Assembly (NCBI RefSeq): GCF_016583645.1
Contig: NZ_NRRL01000009.1
Span: 1 to 64,000, forward strand
Origin: Rhodovibrio sodomensis
GTDB taxonomy: Bacteria; Pseudomonadota; Alphaproteobacteria; Kiloniellales; Rhodovibrionaceae
Direction of reading: 5' to 3'
DNA: 64,000 nucleotides
In this document: piece by piece, positions 19,291 through 28,266 of the stretch
How the letters are laid out: every line of letters begins with the position of its first letter
Position numbering within the stretch: the stretch's first letter is position 1
Notes under the pieces: model-generated
The model's database searches: none
The model's input: only the letters and a program-made list of their open reading frames with translations
Told to the model about the DNA's origin: nothing
Position numbers and translations under genes: made by a program

Positions 19291-19365
19291 GTGTGCGTAT
19301 ATGCGTCACACATTCATTTTTCTCCTTGACGCCACACCAACAGTGTGTCGATATGCGTCACATAA
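19291..19365 (+). promoter_or_regulatory. Paired palindromic operator over a promoter
   Basis: Two related 23-bp sites, 19291-19313 and 19343-19365, share 18 of 23 positions. Each has dyad arms GTGTG-N11-CACAC (second copy CACAT) around a common ATATGCGTCACA core. They are 52 bp apart and flank a TTGACG -35-like box at 19326-19331, with the second site overlapping the expected -10 region. The next gene encodes a MerR-like HTH protein, so autoregulation is likely. Confidence 0.6.
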
Positions 19366-19385
19366 TCACATTATGGAGCCACATC

Positions 19386-20213
19386 ATGATCGAGGACACG
19401 GAGATCCACAACGAGATGCGCCATGTGATCCTGGCGGTCGCGCAGCTGGCGCAGAAGAGCAGCGACCGGACCGGGGCGTTGCCGGCGTTCGACAGCGAGG
19501 TGTCGGAGGTCGATCCGACGCGGGCGGAGATTACCAGCCAGCTGTTGGCCGCCCGGGACTTCGCCTTCCAGCCCGGCTCACCACGCGCGGCCAATTTCGA
19601 CGCGGCGGATCTGCAGGACATCATCTGCTACGTCGAGGCGCTACCGCCGATCAACAACGCCGGCGAGCCGGTGAAGGCCGACATGCTCAAGCAGGTCCGC
19701 CTGGCGGCCGACGCGCGGGCGCACATCCTGCACCTCGAGTGCCCCGGTAGCGCGGGCGACTTCGAGGACTTCGGCGGCGCCCTGACGGTCGGAATGATCG
19801 CGGCCATCGGCCAGGTCTCGGAGCGCAGCGTGCGCAACGCGGTGAGCCGGGGCGAGCTGAAACCGACCGGCGGCGCCGGCGATGAGCCCTATTACCGTCC
19901 CGAGGACGCCTACAAGTGGCTGACCAGCCGGCGGGCCTTCGTGCCTTGGCCGAGTCCGGACCAGCGGCGGCGCCAGCTCCACCAGGACCTGCTGCAGACG
20001 CGCAGCCGGCGCGAGTTCGCCCGGATCGTCGCCCAGCTAACCGACGAGCTCGAGGAGTCCTCGGTTCCCCGGCACTTCGAAGATGTGCGCAAGGGTGCGT
20101 TCGGCGCGGATGTCGACACGCTCGGTCGTGCGGCGGACTACCTGGAGGCGCCCGACCCGGCCGCTCTGATCGGCCACGCCGTCACGCTGGCGCTCCGCGA
20201 GCAGACCTCCTGA
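19386..20213 (+). CDS. MerR-like HTH regulator
   Basis: Product of 275 residues. GGAG lies 8 nt before ATG 19386. A winged-helix/MerR-like DNA-binding segment occupies about residues 130-180: LTVGMIAAIGQVSERSVRNA, then RGELKPTGG and YYRPEDAYKWLTSRRAF. The N-terminal 120 residues and the helical C-terminus are unrecognised. The upstream pair of palindromic sites suggests it represses its own promoter. The UDG-like gene follows 26 nt downstream and is probably co-transcribed. Confidence 0.6.
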   Translation: MIEDTEIHNEMRHVILAVAQLAQKSSDRTGALPAFDSEVSEVDPTRAEITSQLLAARDFAFQPGSPRAANFDAADLQDIICYVEALPPINNAGEPVKADMLKQVRLAADARAHILHLECPGSAGDFEDFGGALTVGMIAAIGQVSERSVRNAVSRGELKPTGGAGDEPYYRPEDAYKWLTSRRAFVPWPSPDQRRRQLHQDLLQTRSRREFARIVAQLTDELEESSVPRHFEDVRKGAFGADVDTLGRAADYLEAPDPAALIGHAVTLALREQTS

Positions 20214-20239
20214 CCCTATTTCATACAGGATCGACCGAC

Positions 20240-21070
20240 ATGCAGATCAACGATACACAGAAGGCGTCATTCCTCAAGGCCGTCCGCGAGGTGGAACCCG
20301 CCAGGCTGCTGGCCCCTGGCTACGATCGCCTGCTGCTGCACCGCGAGGGCGACTGGGAGGTTCACTGGGCGCCCTTCGAGCCGCTCAACACGCAGGCCGA
20401 GATCGTTCTCGTCGGCCTCACGCCCGGCTATTCGCAGGCGCTCAAGGCGTTGCGCTCGCTGCGCGGCGGCCTTCGGCGTGGGATGTCGTCGTCCCGGGCG
20501 CTTGTCGAGGCGAAGATGGCCGGTGCGTTCGCGGGCGACATCCGAGATCCGCTGGAGCGGATGCTGAACTTCATGGAGATCCCGAGGCGAATGGGCGTGC
20601 GCGATGCCGCGAGCCTGCTGGACCGGCACGGCATGCGCGTGCACCTGACCTCGGCGTTGCGTTATCCCGTCTTCAAGGTGGCTAGGGACGCCGGTGACGG
20701 CGAGCGCGAGGGCTATCGCGGCGCTGCGAGCATGATGAAGACGCCATGGATGCGCCAGATGGTCGAGACGCTGCTCGCCGATGAGCTCCAGGCTCTGCCG
20801 AACGCGCGCGTTTTTCCGATGGGTCAGCCGGCGCGTGCCGCCGTCGAGCATCTGGTGGCGCACGACGTCCTGAGCCATGAGCGGGTCTACTACGGCATGC
20901 AGCATCCCTCGCCCGGTAACCGGATGGACTCGCGCCCCTTCGTGGACCCGAGCGAGGCCAGCACGCATCCGAAGTGGCAGGGCCGCATGGTCCGGGTGGC
21001 CCGGGAGCGGGCAGAGATGCTCGACAAGCTTGCGCGCGACTGGCCGTTGGAGCCGGCTCACGCGGCCTAG
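20240..21070 (+). CDS. Uracil-DNA-glycosylase-superfamily-like protein
   Basis: Product of 276 residues. Two segments resemble the UDG fold: EIVLVGLTPGYSQ (the GxxPG water-activating loop) and YYGMQHPSPGNRMDS (the HPSP DNA-intercalation loop). Between them RVHLTSALRYPVF and VFPMGQPARAAVEHL fit the central strands. Family-1 UDG catalytic residues are not conserved, so activity on uracil is not proven. Co-transcription with the HTH regulator suggests a regulated DNA-damage or defence function. Confidence 0.55.
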   Translation: MQINDTQKASFLKAVREVEPARLLAPGYDRLLLHREGDWEVHWAPFEPLNTQAEIVLVGLTPGYSQALKALRSLRGGLRRGMSSSRALVEAKMAGAFAGDIRDPLERMLNFMEIPRRMGVRDAASLLDRHGMRVHLTSALRYPVFKVARDAGDGEREGYRGAASMMKTPWMRQMVETLLADELQALPNARVFPMGQPARAAVEHLVAHDVLSHERVYYGMQHPSPGNRMDSRPFVDPSEASTHPKWQGRMVRVARERAEMLDKLARDWPLEPAHAA

Positions 21071-21290
21071 CAACAGGATGCGCGCAGCCGGCGGTCGCGC
21101 GAATAACACCGGCAGCTGGAGGGCTCTGCTGTCTCGCTGGGGGCCTGATCCAGCCCCGCGCCGCGGGGTTACGCGGTGGTCTGGCCGGATGCGGCTGGAC
21201 CGGCTTTGCTGTGTGTTGCGTTGCGTGATGCCGGGCGGCGGGGTTTCCCGGCGCCCGGCGTTTCGCGCCTAGATCCAGAGCTGGGTTGCG

Positions 21291-21480
21291 TCAGCTGCGG
21301 ACGAAGGTGACACGCCGCACCATCGGGATCGGCATGTCGATGCGATTCGCCGGCGGGATCGAGGACGCGGCTGCGTCCGCGCGGCTGGCCGTCCCGGTCG
21401 ACGCCGCTCGCGCACGAGTATCTCGCGGATATTACGACGATCTGGACCCAAATTCTTCGCCCCGATCCCACATCCGTCGC
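21291..21480 (-). pseudogene. Decayed duplicate of the 3' end of the lipoprotein gene at 23078
   Basis: Bases 21301-21450 align with 23087-23235 with only scattered differences, sharing blocks such as CACCATCGGGATCGGCATG. On the minus strand the real gene reads DQNGQPLGRSLVLDP, and the copy reads DRDGQPRGRSRVLDP before losing frame. It therefore lacks the lipoprotein signal and most of the coding region. The rest of the 21071-21516 gap holds no gene I can support. Confidence 0.6.
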
Positions 21481-21516
21481 AGAACCATTTTCAACCGTTA
21501 TGGAACCGATGCCGGC

Positions 21517-22986
21517 ATGCAGGACCGTATTCAAGAGATCAAGCGCGCGTTGGACTCGCTGCCTGACGTCAGCGCGATGTCTCCTGAGCAGCAGAAAGAG
21601 TTCGTCGACGCCCTCTTCGCCAAGCTCGGGATCGCCGCGCTGACGGCCACAGGGAGCCCCACGCTGGTCTCATCGGCCTTCTTCCGGCACGCGGTCATGT
21701 CCTACGGTTACACGAACGCGGATGACGACGACGACATCTCCCTGGTGGGTATGGGCGGCGTCATGTCGATCCTGGCCGCCAACACCCCACCCGAGCCCGA
21801 GGTGAGCCTGCAGGAAGCGGCCCGGATCATGGTTCCGTTCCAGCGGCGCATCGATACCTACGCCGAAGCGCTGGATCGCGAGGCGGGCGGTCGCGACGAC
21901 TTCGAGAGCATCTTCGGCTACGCCTCGGTCATGAAGACCGGAGCGCTCGATCTCGAGATCGATGCGCTACTGGACGAGCAGCCGGCGCACCAGGTCGGGG
22001 CCACCCTGATCTCCCGGGGTCAGAGTTTGATCACCGAGGCCCTCGGCCACCACCGTGCCGCGCAGTACCTCACCCGGTGCGCGGCCTTCCACGTCCATCA
22101 CGCGGTCGACCCCGAGGCCGCCGCGCGCCAGGACGCCTATCAGCGGGAGTTGGCCGAGATCGACCTGGAGGCTGAGGCTGAGTCAGAGGCGGAGGCCGCG
22201 GCTGATGGCGACCACGAGGCTCGTTTACGCAAACGGCTGAGGGAGATCATCGAAGGAGGGGGAGCCACCTTCACGGAGCCGTTCGATTCCGACGCCGCCG
22301 GACTGACCCCAGAGCCGGTGTGTGATGTCTCCGCGTATAGCCTCTATGAGCTCTGCGAAGACGGAGCGGAGCTCTCCGGCCTCGCAGACTATCTCGACGC
22401 GCGCTGGTACGGCGTGTTCCGGAGCGCGGGCTGGAGCGTGAACGCGTTGCTGTCGGAAGGTGACCCGCGCCTACCGAGCTTCCACCTGAACGACCCGCAG
22501 CTCGGCGAGGTCGACGTCTTCACCGTCGAGGACGGCGATCCGGCCTCGGTCCATCCGGACAGCGACGTGGCGATCTCTAGCTGGGGCGCGCGTCACCGGA
22601 TGATGAGCAAGAACGCGATCCTGATCCTTGGGGCGCAAGCCCGGCCGGAGATCGTCTCCGAAGATGAGCCGGGCTATCTGACCCTCGGCTGGTACCTGCC
22701 TGCCCTGACCGCGAGCGAACAGGACCGTGACGCCGCGGAGCAGACCCGGAGCTGGTCGCTGGCGATGATCGAATCAAGCGAATGGTGCAAGCCCAGGCTG
22801 GCGACAGTGCCGGTGGATGAACAGGATCAGCCACTGTCCCCGGTGACGTGCGATCCCGACTACCTCGAGGACTTCGTTTTCAACGAAGAAGAAGCCGGCT
22901 TGGATGCCGAGGAGTGTGGCTTCGATCGCGTCTTCATGCGCCGGATCCTGTGGGGACTGCGAACGCAGTCGCCCGAGGCCGCGTAA
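21517..22986 (+). CDS. Large acidic hypothetical protein
   Basis: Product of 489 residues if started at ATG 21517 (MQDRIQEIKRALDSLPDVS). In-frame sequence upstream only covers the decayed lipoprotein copy and is not protein-like. The protein is acidic, with helical segments and a Glu/Ala run (LEAEAESEAEAAADGDHEAR). No catalytic motif recognised. It sits between the two copies of the lipoprotein gene end, so it may have arrived with, or been bracketed by, a duplication. Confidence 0.6.
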   Translation: MQDRIQEIKRALDSLPDVSAMSPEQQKEFVDALFAKLGIAALTATGSPTLVSSAFFRHAVMSYGYTNADDDDDISLVGMGGVMSILAANTPPEPEVSLQEAARIMVPFQRRIDTYAEALDREAGGRDDFESIFGYASVMKTGALDLEIDALLDEQPAHQVGATLISRGQSLITEALGHHRAAQYLTRCAAFHVHHAVDPEAAARQDAYQRELAEIDLEAEAESEAEAAADGDHEARLRKRLREIIEGGGATFTEPFDSDAAGLTPEPVCDVSAYSLYELCEDGAELSGLADYLDARWYGVFRSAGWSVNALLSEGDPRLPSFHLNDPQLGEVDVFTVEDGDPASVHPDSDVAISSWGARHRMMSKNAILILGAQARPEIVSEDEPGYLTLGWYLPALTASEQDRDAAEQTRSWSLAMIESSEWCKPRLATVPVDEQDQPLSPVTCDPDYLEDFVFNEEEAGLDAEECGFDRVFMRRILWGLRTQSPEAA

Positions 22987-23077
22987 CCCGGCCGGCGGCG
23001 TATCCCGCGCGATCGTGCCGGGTGACGGGAAACCGTCGCCCGGCGCTTTGCGTCCCGGTAGGCCGTCCGCGGCGCGC

Positions 23078-23455
23078 TTACCCGCGCACGAAGGTGACCC
23101 GCCCCACCATCGGGATCGGCATGTCGATGCGGTCGTCGGAGGGGTCGAGGACGAGGCTGCGGCCGAGCGGCTGGCCGTTCTGGTCGACGCGGGTCACGCG
23201 CATGCGGCCGTCGTCCATCCGATCGTAGATGACCGCCTCGGCGCCATCGGGCCCGATCAGGCTATCCTTGGTGAACTCCAGCCCGCTCTCGTCGAGCCGC
23301 TTCAGCACCGGGACCAGGAACGCGGCCATGATGTTGCCCTTCATCCGCTCCGTCGTGGACTCTCGGTCGAGCTCCCACTTGCCGAGCAGGTCGTTGTCCT
23401 CGCCGCACGCGCTCAGCAGCAGCGCGGCCAGCCCGAGAGCCATGATCTTACGCAT
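23078..23455 (-). CDS. Small lipoprotein
   Basis: 125 residues. MRKIMALGLAALLLSACGED is a lipoprotein signal with lipobox LSAC. The mature part (LLGKWELDRESTTERMKGNI) resembles small lipocalin-like or DUF-type lipoproteins beginning with GKW. A decayed partial copy lies at 21291-21480. Membrane-anchored by inference; function unknown. Confidence 0.65.
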   Translation of the reverse strand: MRKIMALGLAALLLSACGEDNDLLGKWELDRESTTERMKGNIMAAFLVPVLKRLDESGLEFTKDSLIGPDGAEAVIYDRMDDGRMRVTRVDQNGQPLGRSLVLDPSDDRIDMPIPMVGRVTFVRG

Positions 23456-23693
23456 CCTACCTGTCCTTTGCCCTGGCCGCCTGCGCGGCGGCGCGATGCA
23501 CGATCTGAGAGTGCAGTGACCCCCACCCCATTCCACTGATAAGCTTCTGACCAGAAAGCGTTAACAAATCGTGCAGGTCGCGCGTGGAGTGGCGGTAATC
23601 GCGACCTGATATACCGACACCGATGACCGGAATCGGGTCGCCGCCCTGGATCTCGATGTCGCGTCCAGCGAGGCGAGCCGCTATATTCAGGGC

Positions 23694-23876
23694 ATGACCG
23701 ATCGCATGGAGTCTCAGAGCCGCGAACACACTGTCGAGGGCGCCAGTTGTCCGCGCGACCCGCGCTGCCCGCTCTGTCTGAGCGACCGCGGCATGGTCGA
23801 GGTTCACGGCCACGTCCAGTGCCTGAGCTGCGGCAACAACGTCGATCCCTGCTGCGGCGGCGCCCCGCTCGCTTGA
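23694..23876 (+). CDS. Small zinc-ribbon protein
   Basis: 60 residues with four paired cysteines in the order CPRDPRCPLC and VQCLSCGNNVDPCCGG, fitting a zinc ribbon. ATG at 23694. It is the last gene before the CRISPR locus. Role unknown. Confidence 0.55.
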   Translation: MTDRMESQSREHTVEGASCPRDPRCPLCLSDRGMVEVHGHVQCLSCGNNVDPCCGGAPLA

Positions 23877-24000
23877 TCAGGTTCGGCCGGACTTTTGCCA
23901 CAGTCCACCTACCGGCCTGGATCACATGGATAACGGTCGTATTCCGATCCGCTTGTCCATTGGCCAACGCCATGGCCCTGGCCGAGGGCTTCAAAAAGAT

Positions 24001-24670
24001 CCTCTCAGCCGCCCATCTGCCGGCCCACGCCCGCGTATAGTTGGAGGGTCGGCGCGCGTTCTTCCCAGCTCCCTGCGCGGCAGCCCACGGCTCATCCGGA
24101 TGCTCACCGGTTGCCGGAATCTTCTCAACTGCCTGCCCGGCAGCTCACGGGGCGTCGGTCTCACACAGGACGGCGATCCCCTTCTCAGCTACCTGACCGG
24201 CAGCTCACAGTCGCCCGCGAGCCTTCGACGTGACCGAGTACTTCTCAGCTGCCTGCCCGGCAGCTCACCGCAGATCGTTGCTCCTCGGACTGGGCGCCAA
24301 CTGCTCAGCTGCCTGCCCGGCAGCCCACCGCGGACAGAGAGAGATCAGAAGGACGCGAAGCTTCTCAGCTGCCTGCCCGGCAGCCCACGGTTATAAGCGT
24401 TTCTCAACTTTCTTATAACGCTTCTCAGCTGCCTGACCGGCAGCCCACCTCATTGTGAACGGGCGGTAGGTGCCGCCGTCCTTCTCAGCTGCCTGCCCGG
24501 CAGCTCACATGAATTCGTGGTCCCGAACGCCCAATTCGCTATTCTCAGCTGCCTGCCCGGCAGCTCACCAAGGCGTGACGCACGGGCATCGTCTTTGACG
24601 ATTCTCAGCTGCCTGCCCGGCAGCTCACGAGTTTGAGAGCCGTCCCTAGCGGCCGGCACAATTCTCAGCT
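24001..24670 (-). CRISPR. CRISPR array 1, leader-distal part (type I-F)
   Basis: Repeats are 28 nt with 32-nt spacers (exact 60-bp period) and read in the transcribed minus orientation. They start GTGAGCTGCCGGG and end CAGGCAGCTGAGAA plus one variable base. Ten full repeats start at 24061, 24121, 24181, 24241, 24301, 24361, 24421, 24481, 24541 and 24601; an eleventh begins at 24661 and is cut by an IS3 element. The 24061 copy has about 24 of 28 matches, and an in-register decayed copy at 24001-24028 has 19 of 28. The stem GCTGCC/GGCAGC and the GAGAA 3' end match the I-F repeat class. Decay at this end is expected for leader-distal repeats. Confidence 0.95.
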
Positions 24671-24721
24671 TGAACCGCCCCGAGCTTTCCGGAGGCTCCA
24701 ACGTCTGGGAGACTGGAGCCC

Positions 24722-25054
24722 ATGGGAAAGACGACGAACCGGAAGCCGTATCCGCGGGAACTACGCGAGCGCGCCGTTCGGATGGTGCGCGAGCATGAGG
24801 GCGAGTACGCCTCACGATGGGCGGCGCTCACCTCGATCGCCGAGAAGTTCGGCTGCAACCCTGAGACGCTGCGCAACTGGCTGCGGCAGGCGGAGCGTGA
24901 TGAGGGAACAGCCGCTGGCATGACGAGCGATGAGCAGGAGCGCCTCAAGGAGCTGGAGCGGGAGAACAAGGAGCTCCGGCGGGCGAACGAGATCCTGCGC
25001 AAAGCTTCGGCTTATTTTGCTCAGGCGGAGCTCGACCGCCGCAACAAGTCATGA
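24722..25054 (+). CDS. IS3-family transposase OrfA
   Basis: 110 residues. The HTH part ([20 protein letters not shown], then [20 protein letters not shown]) is followed by a leucine-zipper-like helix ([19 protein letters not shown]), the standard OrfA layout. It binds the IS ends. Its stop overlaps the orfB ATG (ATGA). IS3 elements commonly make an OrfAB fusion by -1 frameshifting, and orfB lies in the -1 frame here, though no clear slippery run is visible. Confidence 0.93.
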   Translation: MGKTTNRKPYPRELRERAVRMVREHEGEYASRWAALTSIAEKFGCNPETLRNWLRQAERDEGTAAGMTSDEQERLKELERENKELRRANEILRKASAYFAQAELDRRNKS

Positions 25055-25956
25055 TCGCGTTCATCGACGATCACCGCACGGTCTACGGGGTCGAGCCGAT
25101 CTGCCGGCAGCTGCCGATCGCCCCGTCGACCTACCGTCTCCACGCGGCCCGCCAGGCGGCGCCGTCGACGGCGCCGGCGCGTATCCAACGCGATGCGCGA
25201 CTGCGCACGGAGATTCGCCGGGTCTGGGACGAGAACTTCCAGGTCTACGGTGTGCGCAAGGTCTGGCAGCAGCTTCGCCGGGATGGCTTCGAGGTCGCTC
25301 GCTGCACGGTCGAACGCCTGATGCACGAGATGGACCTGCAAGGCGCGGTGCGCGGCAAGGTCAAGCGGACGACGGTGAGCGACAAGGCTCAGCCGTGCCC
25401 GCGCGACCACGTGAACCGGGACTTTCAGCCGGCCCGGCCCAACGCTTTGTGGCTCTCCGACTTCACCTACGTGGCCACCTGGCACGGCTTCGCCTACGTG
25501 GCCTTCGTGATCGACGCGTTCGCGCGGCGGATCGTCGGCTGGCGAGCCTCGCACAGCGCGGAGACCGGCTTTGTGCTGGATGCCCTGGAGCAGGCGCTGC
25601 ACGCCCGTCAGCCGGTCTCAAACGGCCAGCTGGTGCATCACAGCGACAGGGGCGTTCAGTACGTCTCGATCAAGTACACCGAGCGGCTGCAGGACGCGGG
25701 CATTCAGCCGTCGGTGGGCAGCGTCGGCGACAGCTACGACAACGCCCTCGCGGAGACCGTGATCGGGCTGTACAAGACGGAGGTGATCCGCCGCCTGGGT
25801 CCGTGGCGCGGCCTGGAACAGCTGGAACTGACGACCCTGGAGTGGGTCGACTGGTTCAACAACCGGCGCCTGCTGGAACCGCTTGGCCATATCCCGCCGG
25901 CGGAGGCCGAGGCGAAATTTTTCGATTTGGACGATCAGGCCGCCATGGCGGCCTGA
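25051..25956 (+). CDS. IS3-family transposase OrfB (DDE integrase core)
   Basis: 301 residues. The catalytic triad appears as [11 protein letters not shown] (D), [13 protein letters not shown] (D) and [19 protein letters not shown] (E), with the preceding HTH_21 region [16 protein letters not shown]. It catalyses cut-and-join of the element. It is complete and has no stop, so the element may still be active. It is transcribed opposite to crRNA. Confidence 0.95.
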   Translation: MIAFIDDHRTVYGVEPICRQLPIAPSTYRLHAARQAAPSTAPARIQRDARLRTEIRRVWDENFQVYGVRKVWQQLRRDGFEVARCTVERLMHEMDLQGAVRGKVKRTTVSDKAQPCPRDHVNRDFQPARPNALWLSDFTYVATWHGFAYVAFVIDAFARRIVGWRASHSAETGFVLDALEQALHARQPVSNGQLVHHSDRGVQYVSIKYTERLQDAGIQPSVGSVGDSYDNALAETVIGLYKTEVIRRLGPWRGLEQLELTTLEWVDWFNNRRLLEPLGHIPPAEAEAKFFDLDDQAAMAA

Positions 25957-25991
25957 TCGTCCAAACACCACAGCCTCCGAGAAAGCCGGGA

Positions 25992-26860
25992 CACCTCAGC
26001 TGCCTGCCCGGCAGCTCACTGGACATTCGCCTCGACGGCGCGGATACGGGAATTCTCAGCTGCCTGCCCGGCAGCTCACAGACAGCGGTCGCGTGCGACT
26101 GGACGGTGCCGATTCTCAGCTGCCTGCCCGGCAGCTCACTCGATGAACTGCAGGGTATCGGGCGCCAGCCAATTCTCAGCTGCCTGCCCGGCAGCTCACT
26201 TACCAAGACTTTTGGCTTGCGACCCAATGATATTCTCAGCTGCCTGCCCGGCAGCTCACCTCTCGCCGGGATGGCTCTTGAGTACGTGGTAATTCTCAGC
26301 TGCCTGCCCGGCAGCTCACTTTCAGTCCAGCGCCAAGCTGCGCGCGCTGTCTATTCTCAGCTGCCTGCCCGGCAGCTCACGCTGTGCGATCAGGAGCTGC
26401 CAGGTCCCCATTATTCTCAGCTGCCTGCCCGGCAGCTCACTGGATGGCCGGCCTGCCACGGCAGATGGCCGAATTCTCAGCTGCCTGCCCGGCAGCTCAC
26501 TGCGACACCGCGGGCGCCGCCCGCCACACCGAATTCTCAGCTGCCTGCCCGGCAGCTCACACACAGACGACGGCTCGACCTGGTATCCGCTCATTCTCAG
26601 CTGCCTGCCCGGCAGCTCACGACCCAATCCCGCTATCTGGCGACCGGGTGGTATTCTCAGCTGCCTGCCCGGCAGCTCACGCAGGAGCAACTCGCCCCCG
26701 GCCCCCGCGGCTATTCTCAGCTGCCTGCCCGGCAGCTCACTCAGCGTTCTGCGACGCCGCGTCCGTGTTGTAATTCTCAGCTGCCTGCCCGGCAGCTCAC
26801 CCAGTCGAGCGTCTGGTGCTCGTGACAATGTGATTCTCAGCTGCCTGCCCGGCAGCTCAC
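25992..26860 (-). CRISPR. CRISPR array 1, leader-proximal part (type I-F)
   Basis: Fifteen repeats: the rebuilt copy at 25992-26019, then 26052, 26112, 26172, 26232, 26292, 26353, 26413, 26473, 26533, 26593, 26653, 26713, 26773 and 26833-26860. All but the first are essentially identical. Spacers are 32 nt, with one of 33 nt before 26353. The leader must lie to the right (26861 onward), because transcription is leftward and the repeats at this end are pristine. Cleavage by Cas6f after the stem would leave an 8-nt 5' handle CUGAGAAU. Confidence 0.96.
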
Positions 26861-27330
26861 GGGTGTTTGAGGGCGGATATGGCGCAGTTTTGTGGACTTT
26901 GCCCTAAAATTGGCCGTACCCACCTTCGTTTATGTGCGTCGCGGCTAACCCTCTGAGCTTCCACAACCTTCAAATTCTTGGCGCGAAGGAAGCCCGCTCA
27001 AGGGTCAGATGGGCCGAAGGGGCGCCCTCGACATTTAATCCTGATCAGTCACCCGAACCAGCTAATGCCGCTCTAGGTCTTATTCACAGGTGAGAAAGAG
27101 CGCCAAACGGCCAATCCGGCTATGGCCGATGGATGGCAGAGAGGGCCGCTTGCCCCCTCAGTAGCTTTCCGGGTAATGGTGCGGCGACCCTACAAAAAGA
27201 GGGTATGTCCGTATTGAGGCGTCGCAACGGCCGGCGGAGACCGTACACAGCCTTTGTCATCCGGAATCGGAAGCCGGCCCGCAGATGGTGCACCCATATT
27301 ACCGATCTCGACCTCAGACACCGGACCGAT
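26861..27330. promoter_or_regulatory. Leader of array 1 and promoter region of the cas operon
   Basis: About 470 bp without a supported gene. It must contain the leftward leader and promoter of array 1 and the rightward promoter of cas1. It is richer in A+T than the flanks (blocks such as CCTAAAATTGG and CATTTAATCC). I found no convincing IHF site or sigma-70 boxes. An in-frame extension of cas1 up to 27133 exists but has no I-F Cas1 homology. Confidence 0.55.
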
Positions 27331-28266
27331 ATGCCCGACACACGCCTACTCCACACCCATCGCCAGTCACTACTCTACCTCGAGCGCAGCCGCGTCCGGG
27401 TCGACGAGGATCGTGTTGTTTACGACGTCGCCGATGACAGCCTGATCCGCTCCTTCAACGTTCCGCATGCCAACCTGTCAGCGCTTCTGCTCGGCCAGGG
27501 AACATCGATCACCCAGGCCGCCATGCGGAAACTCTGCGAAGAGAACGTGATGCTGGCTGCCACCGGCAGCGGTGCCACGCCGCTCCTGATGGCTTCGTTC
27601 GGGGATTTGAGCAGGCCTACCGACCGGTTCCAAAAATGGCTGACAATCTATCAGGACGAGAGGCGTTCACTTGAGGCCGCCAAGATCATCCAGCTTAGAC
27701 GGATCGAAGCCCTGGAAAAGCTGGCTCAGAAAAACAGCAATCGCTTTGACCCCGACTGGATCGACGACGCCGCAGATCGCTTCCGAAAGACCATAAAGAC
27801 GACCAACACCGCAGATTCACTTCTGGGCGCCGAAGGGACATTTTGCAAATCAATCTACCACGCGATCGCCTCCGGGTATCGAATTAAAGGGTTCAAACGC
27901 GTCCATGGGCGCGAGTCCGACCGGTCGCATCTCCCTGAGCGCATCCAGACCATCAACGCTTTCCTCGATCACGGAAACTATCTGGCCTACGGGATCGCTG
28001 CTGTAGCGCTTTGGGCCTACGGAATTCCGCCGGCTTTGTCTGTGCTGCACGGGCGCTCGCGAGCCGGAGGCCTCGTCTTCGACATCGCTGATAGCTTCAA
28101 GGACGCGTTTGTCCTTGTCCTGGCATGCGATATTGCCACCCGAAATCCAAACGCGTCGGAAAAGGATCTCCGCGGCCGCGTCATCGGCGCCTTCGACGAC
28201 AGGAAATTGATGGAGCGCACCTTCCGAACGATCGACGACATCATCGCGGAGTGCGCCCAACCATGA
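27331..28266 (+). CDS. cas1: Type I-F CRISPR integrase Cas1
   Basis: 311 residues, the usual length of I-F Cas1. It integrates new spacers together with the Cas2 part of Cas2-3. The family metal ligands are visible: E168 in SLLGAEGTFCKSIYHAIA, H240 in ALSVLHGRSRAG, and D254 in VFDIADSFKDAF. The N-terminus (LHTHRQSLLYLERSRVRVDE) is the Cas1f beta-domain start, which is why ATG 27331 is used. Stop and the next start overlap (ATGA). First gene of the cas operon. Confidence 0.95.
   Translation: MPDTRLLHTHRQSLLYLERSRVRVDEDRVVYDVADDSLIRSFNVPHANLSALLLGQGTSITQAAMRKLCEENVMLAATGSGATPLLMASFGDLSRPTDRFQKWLTIYQDERRSLEAAKIIQLRRIEALEKLAQKNSNRFDPDWIDDAADRFRKTIKTTNTADSLLGAEGTFCKSIYHAIASGYRIKGFKRVHGRESDRSHLPERIQTINAFLDHGNYLAYGIAAVALWAYGIPPALSVLHGRSRAGGLVFDIADSFKDAFVLVLACDIATRNPNASEKDLRGRVIGAFDDRKLMERTFRTIDDIIAECAQP

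Larger units (their letters stand above)
24671..25998 (+). mobile_element. IS3-family insertion sequence inside a CRISPR repeat
   Basis: A 1328-bp element. Imperfect inverted ends read TGAACCGCCCCGAGCTTTC on the left and TGAGGTGTCCCGGCTTTC on the complementary right, both continuing CGGAGGCT. A 3-bp target duplication GCT (24668-24670 and 25999-26001) is typical of IS3. It carries orfA and orfB. The right end happens to end in CTCA, so together with the remaining target it rebuilds 25 of the 28 bases of the interrupted repeat. Confidence 0.92.

Noticed and set aside
24010..26830. Long open frames running through CRISPR array 1 on both strands, with a repeated LPARQL or ELPGRQL motif
   Set aside because: The 60-bp period is a multiple of three, so repeats stay open in several frames. 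The protein repeats only mirror the CRISPR repeat.
27133..27330. N-terminal extension of Cas1
   Set aside because: No Cas1 homology before the MPDTRLLHTH start, and the extension would occupy the leader and promoter region.
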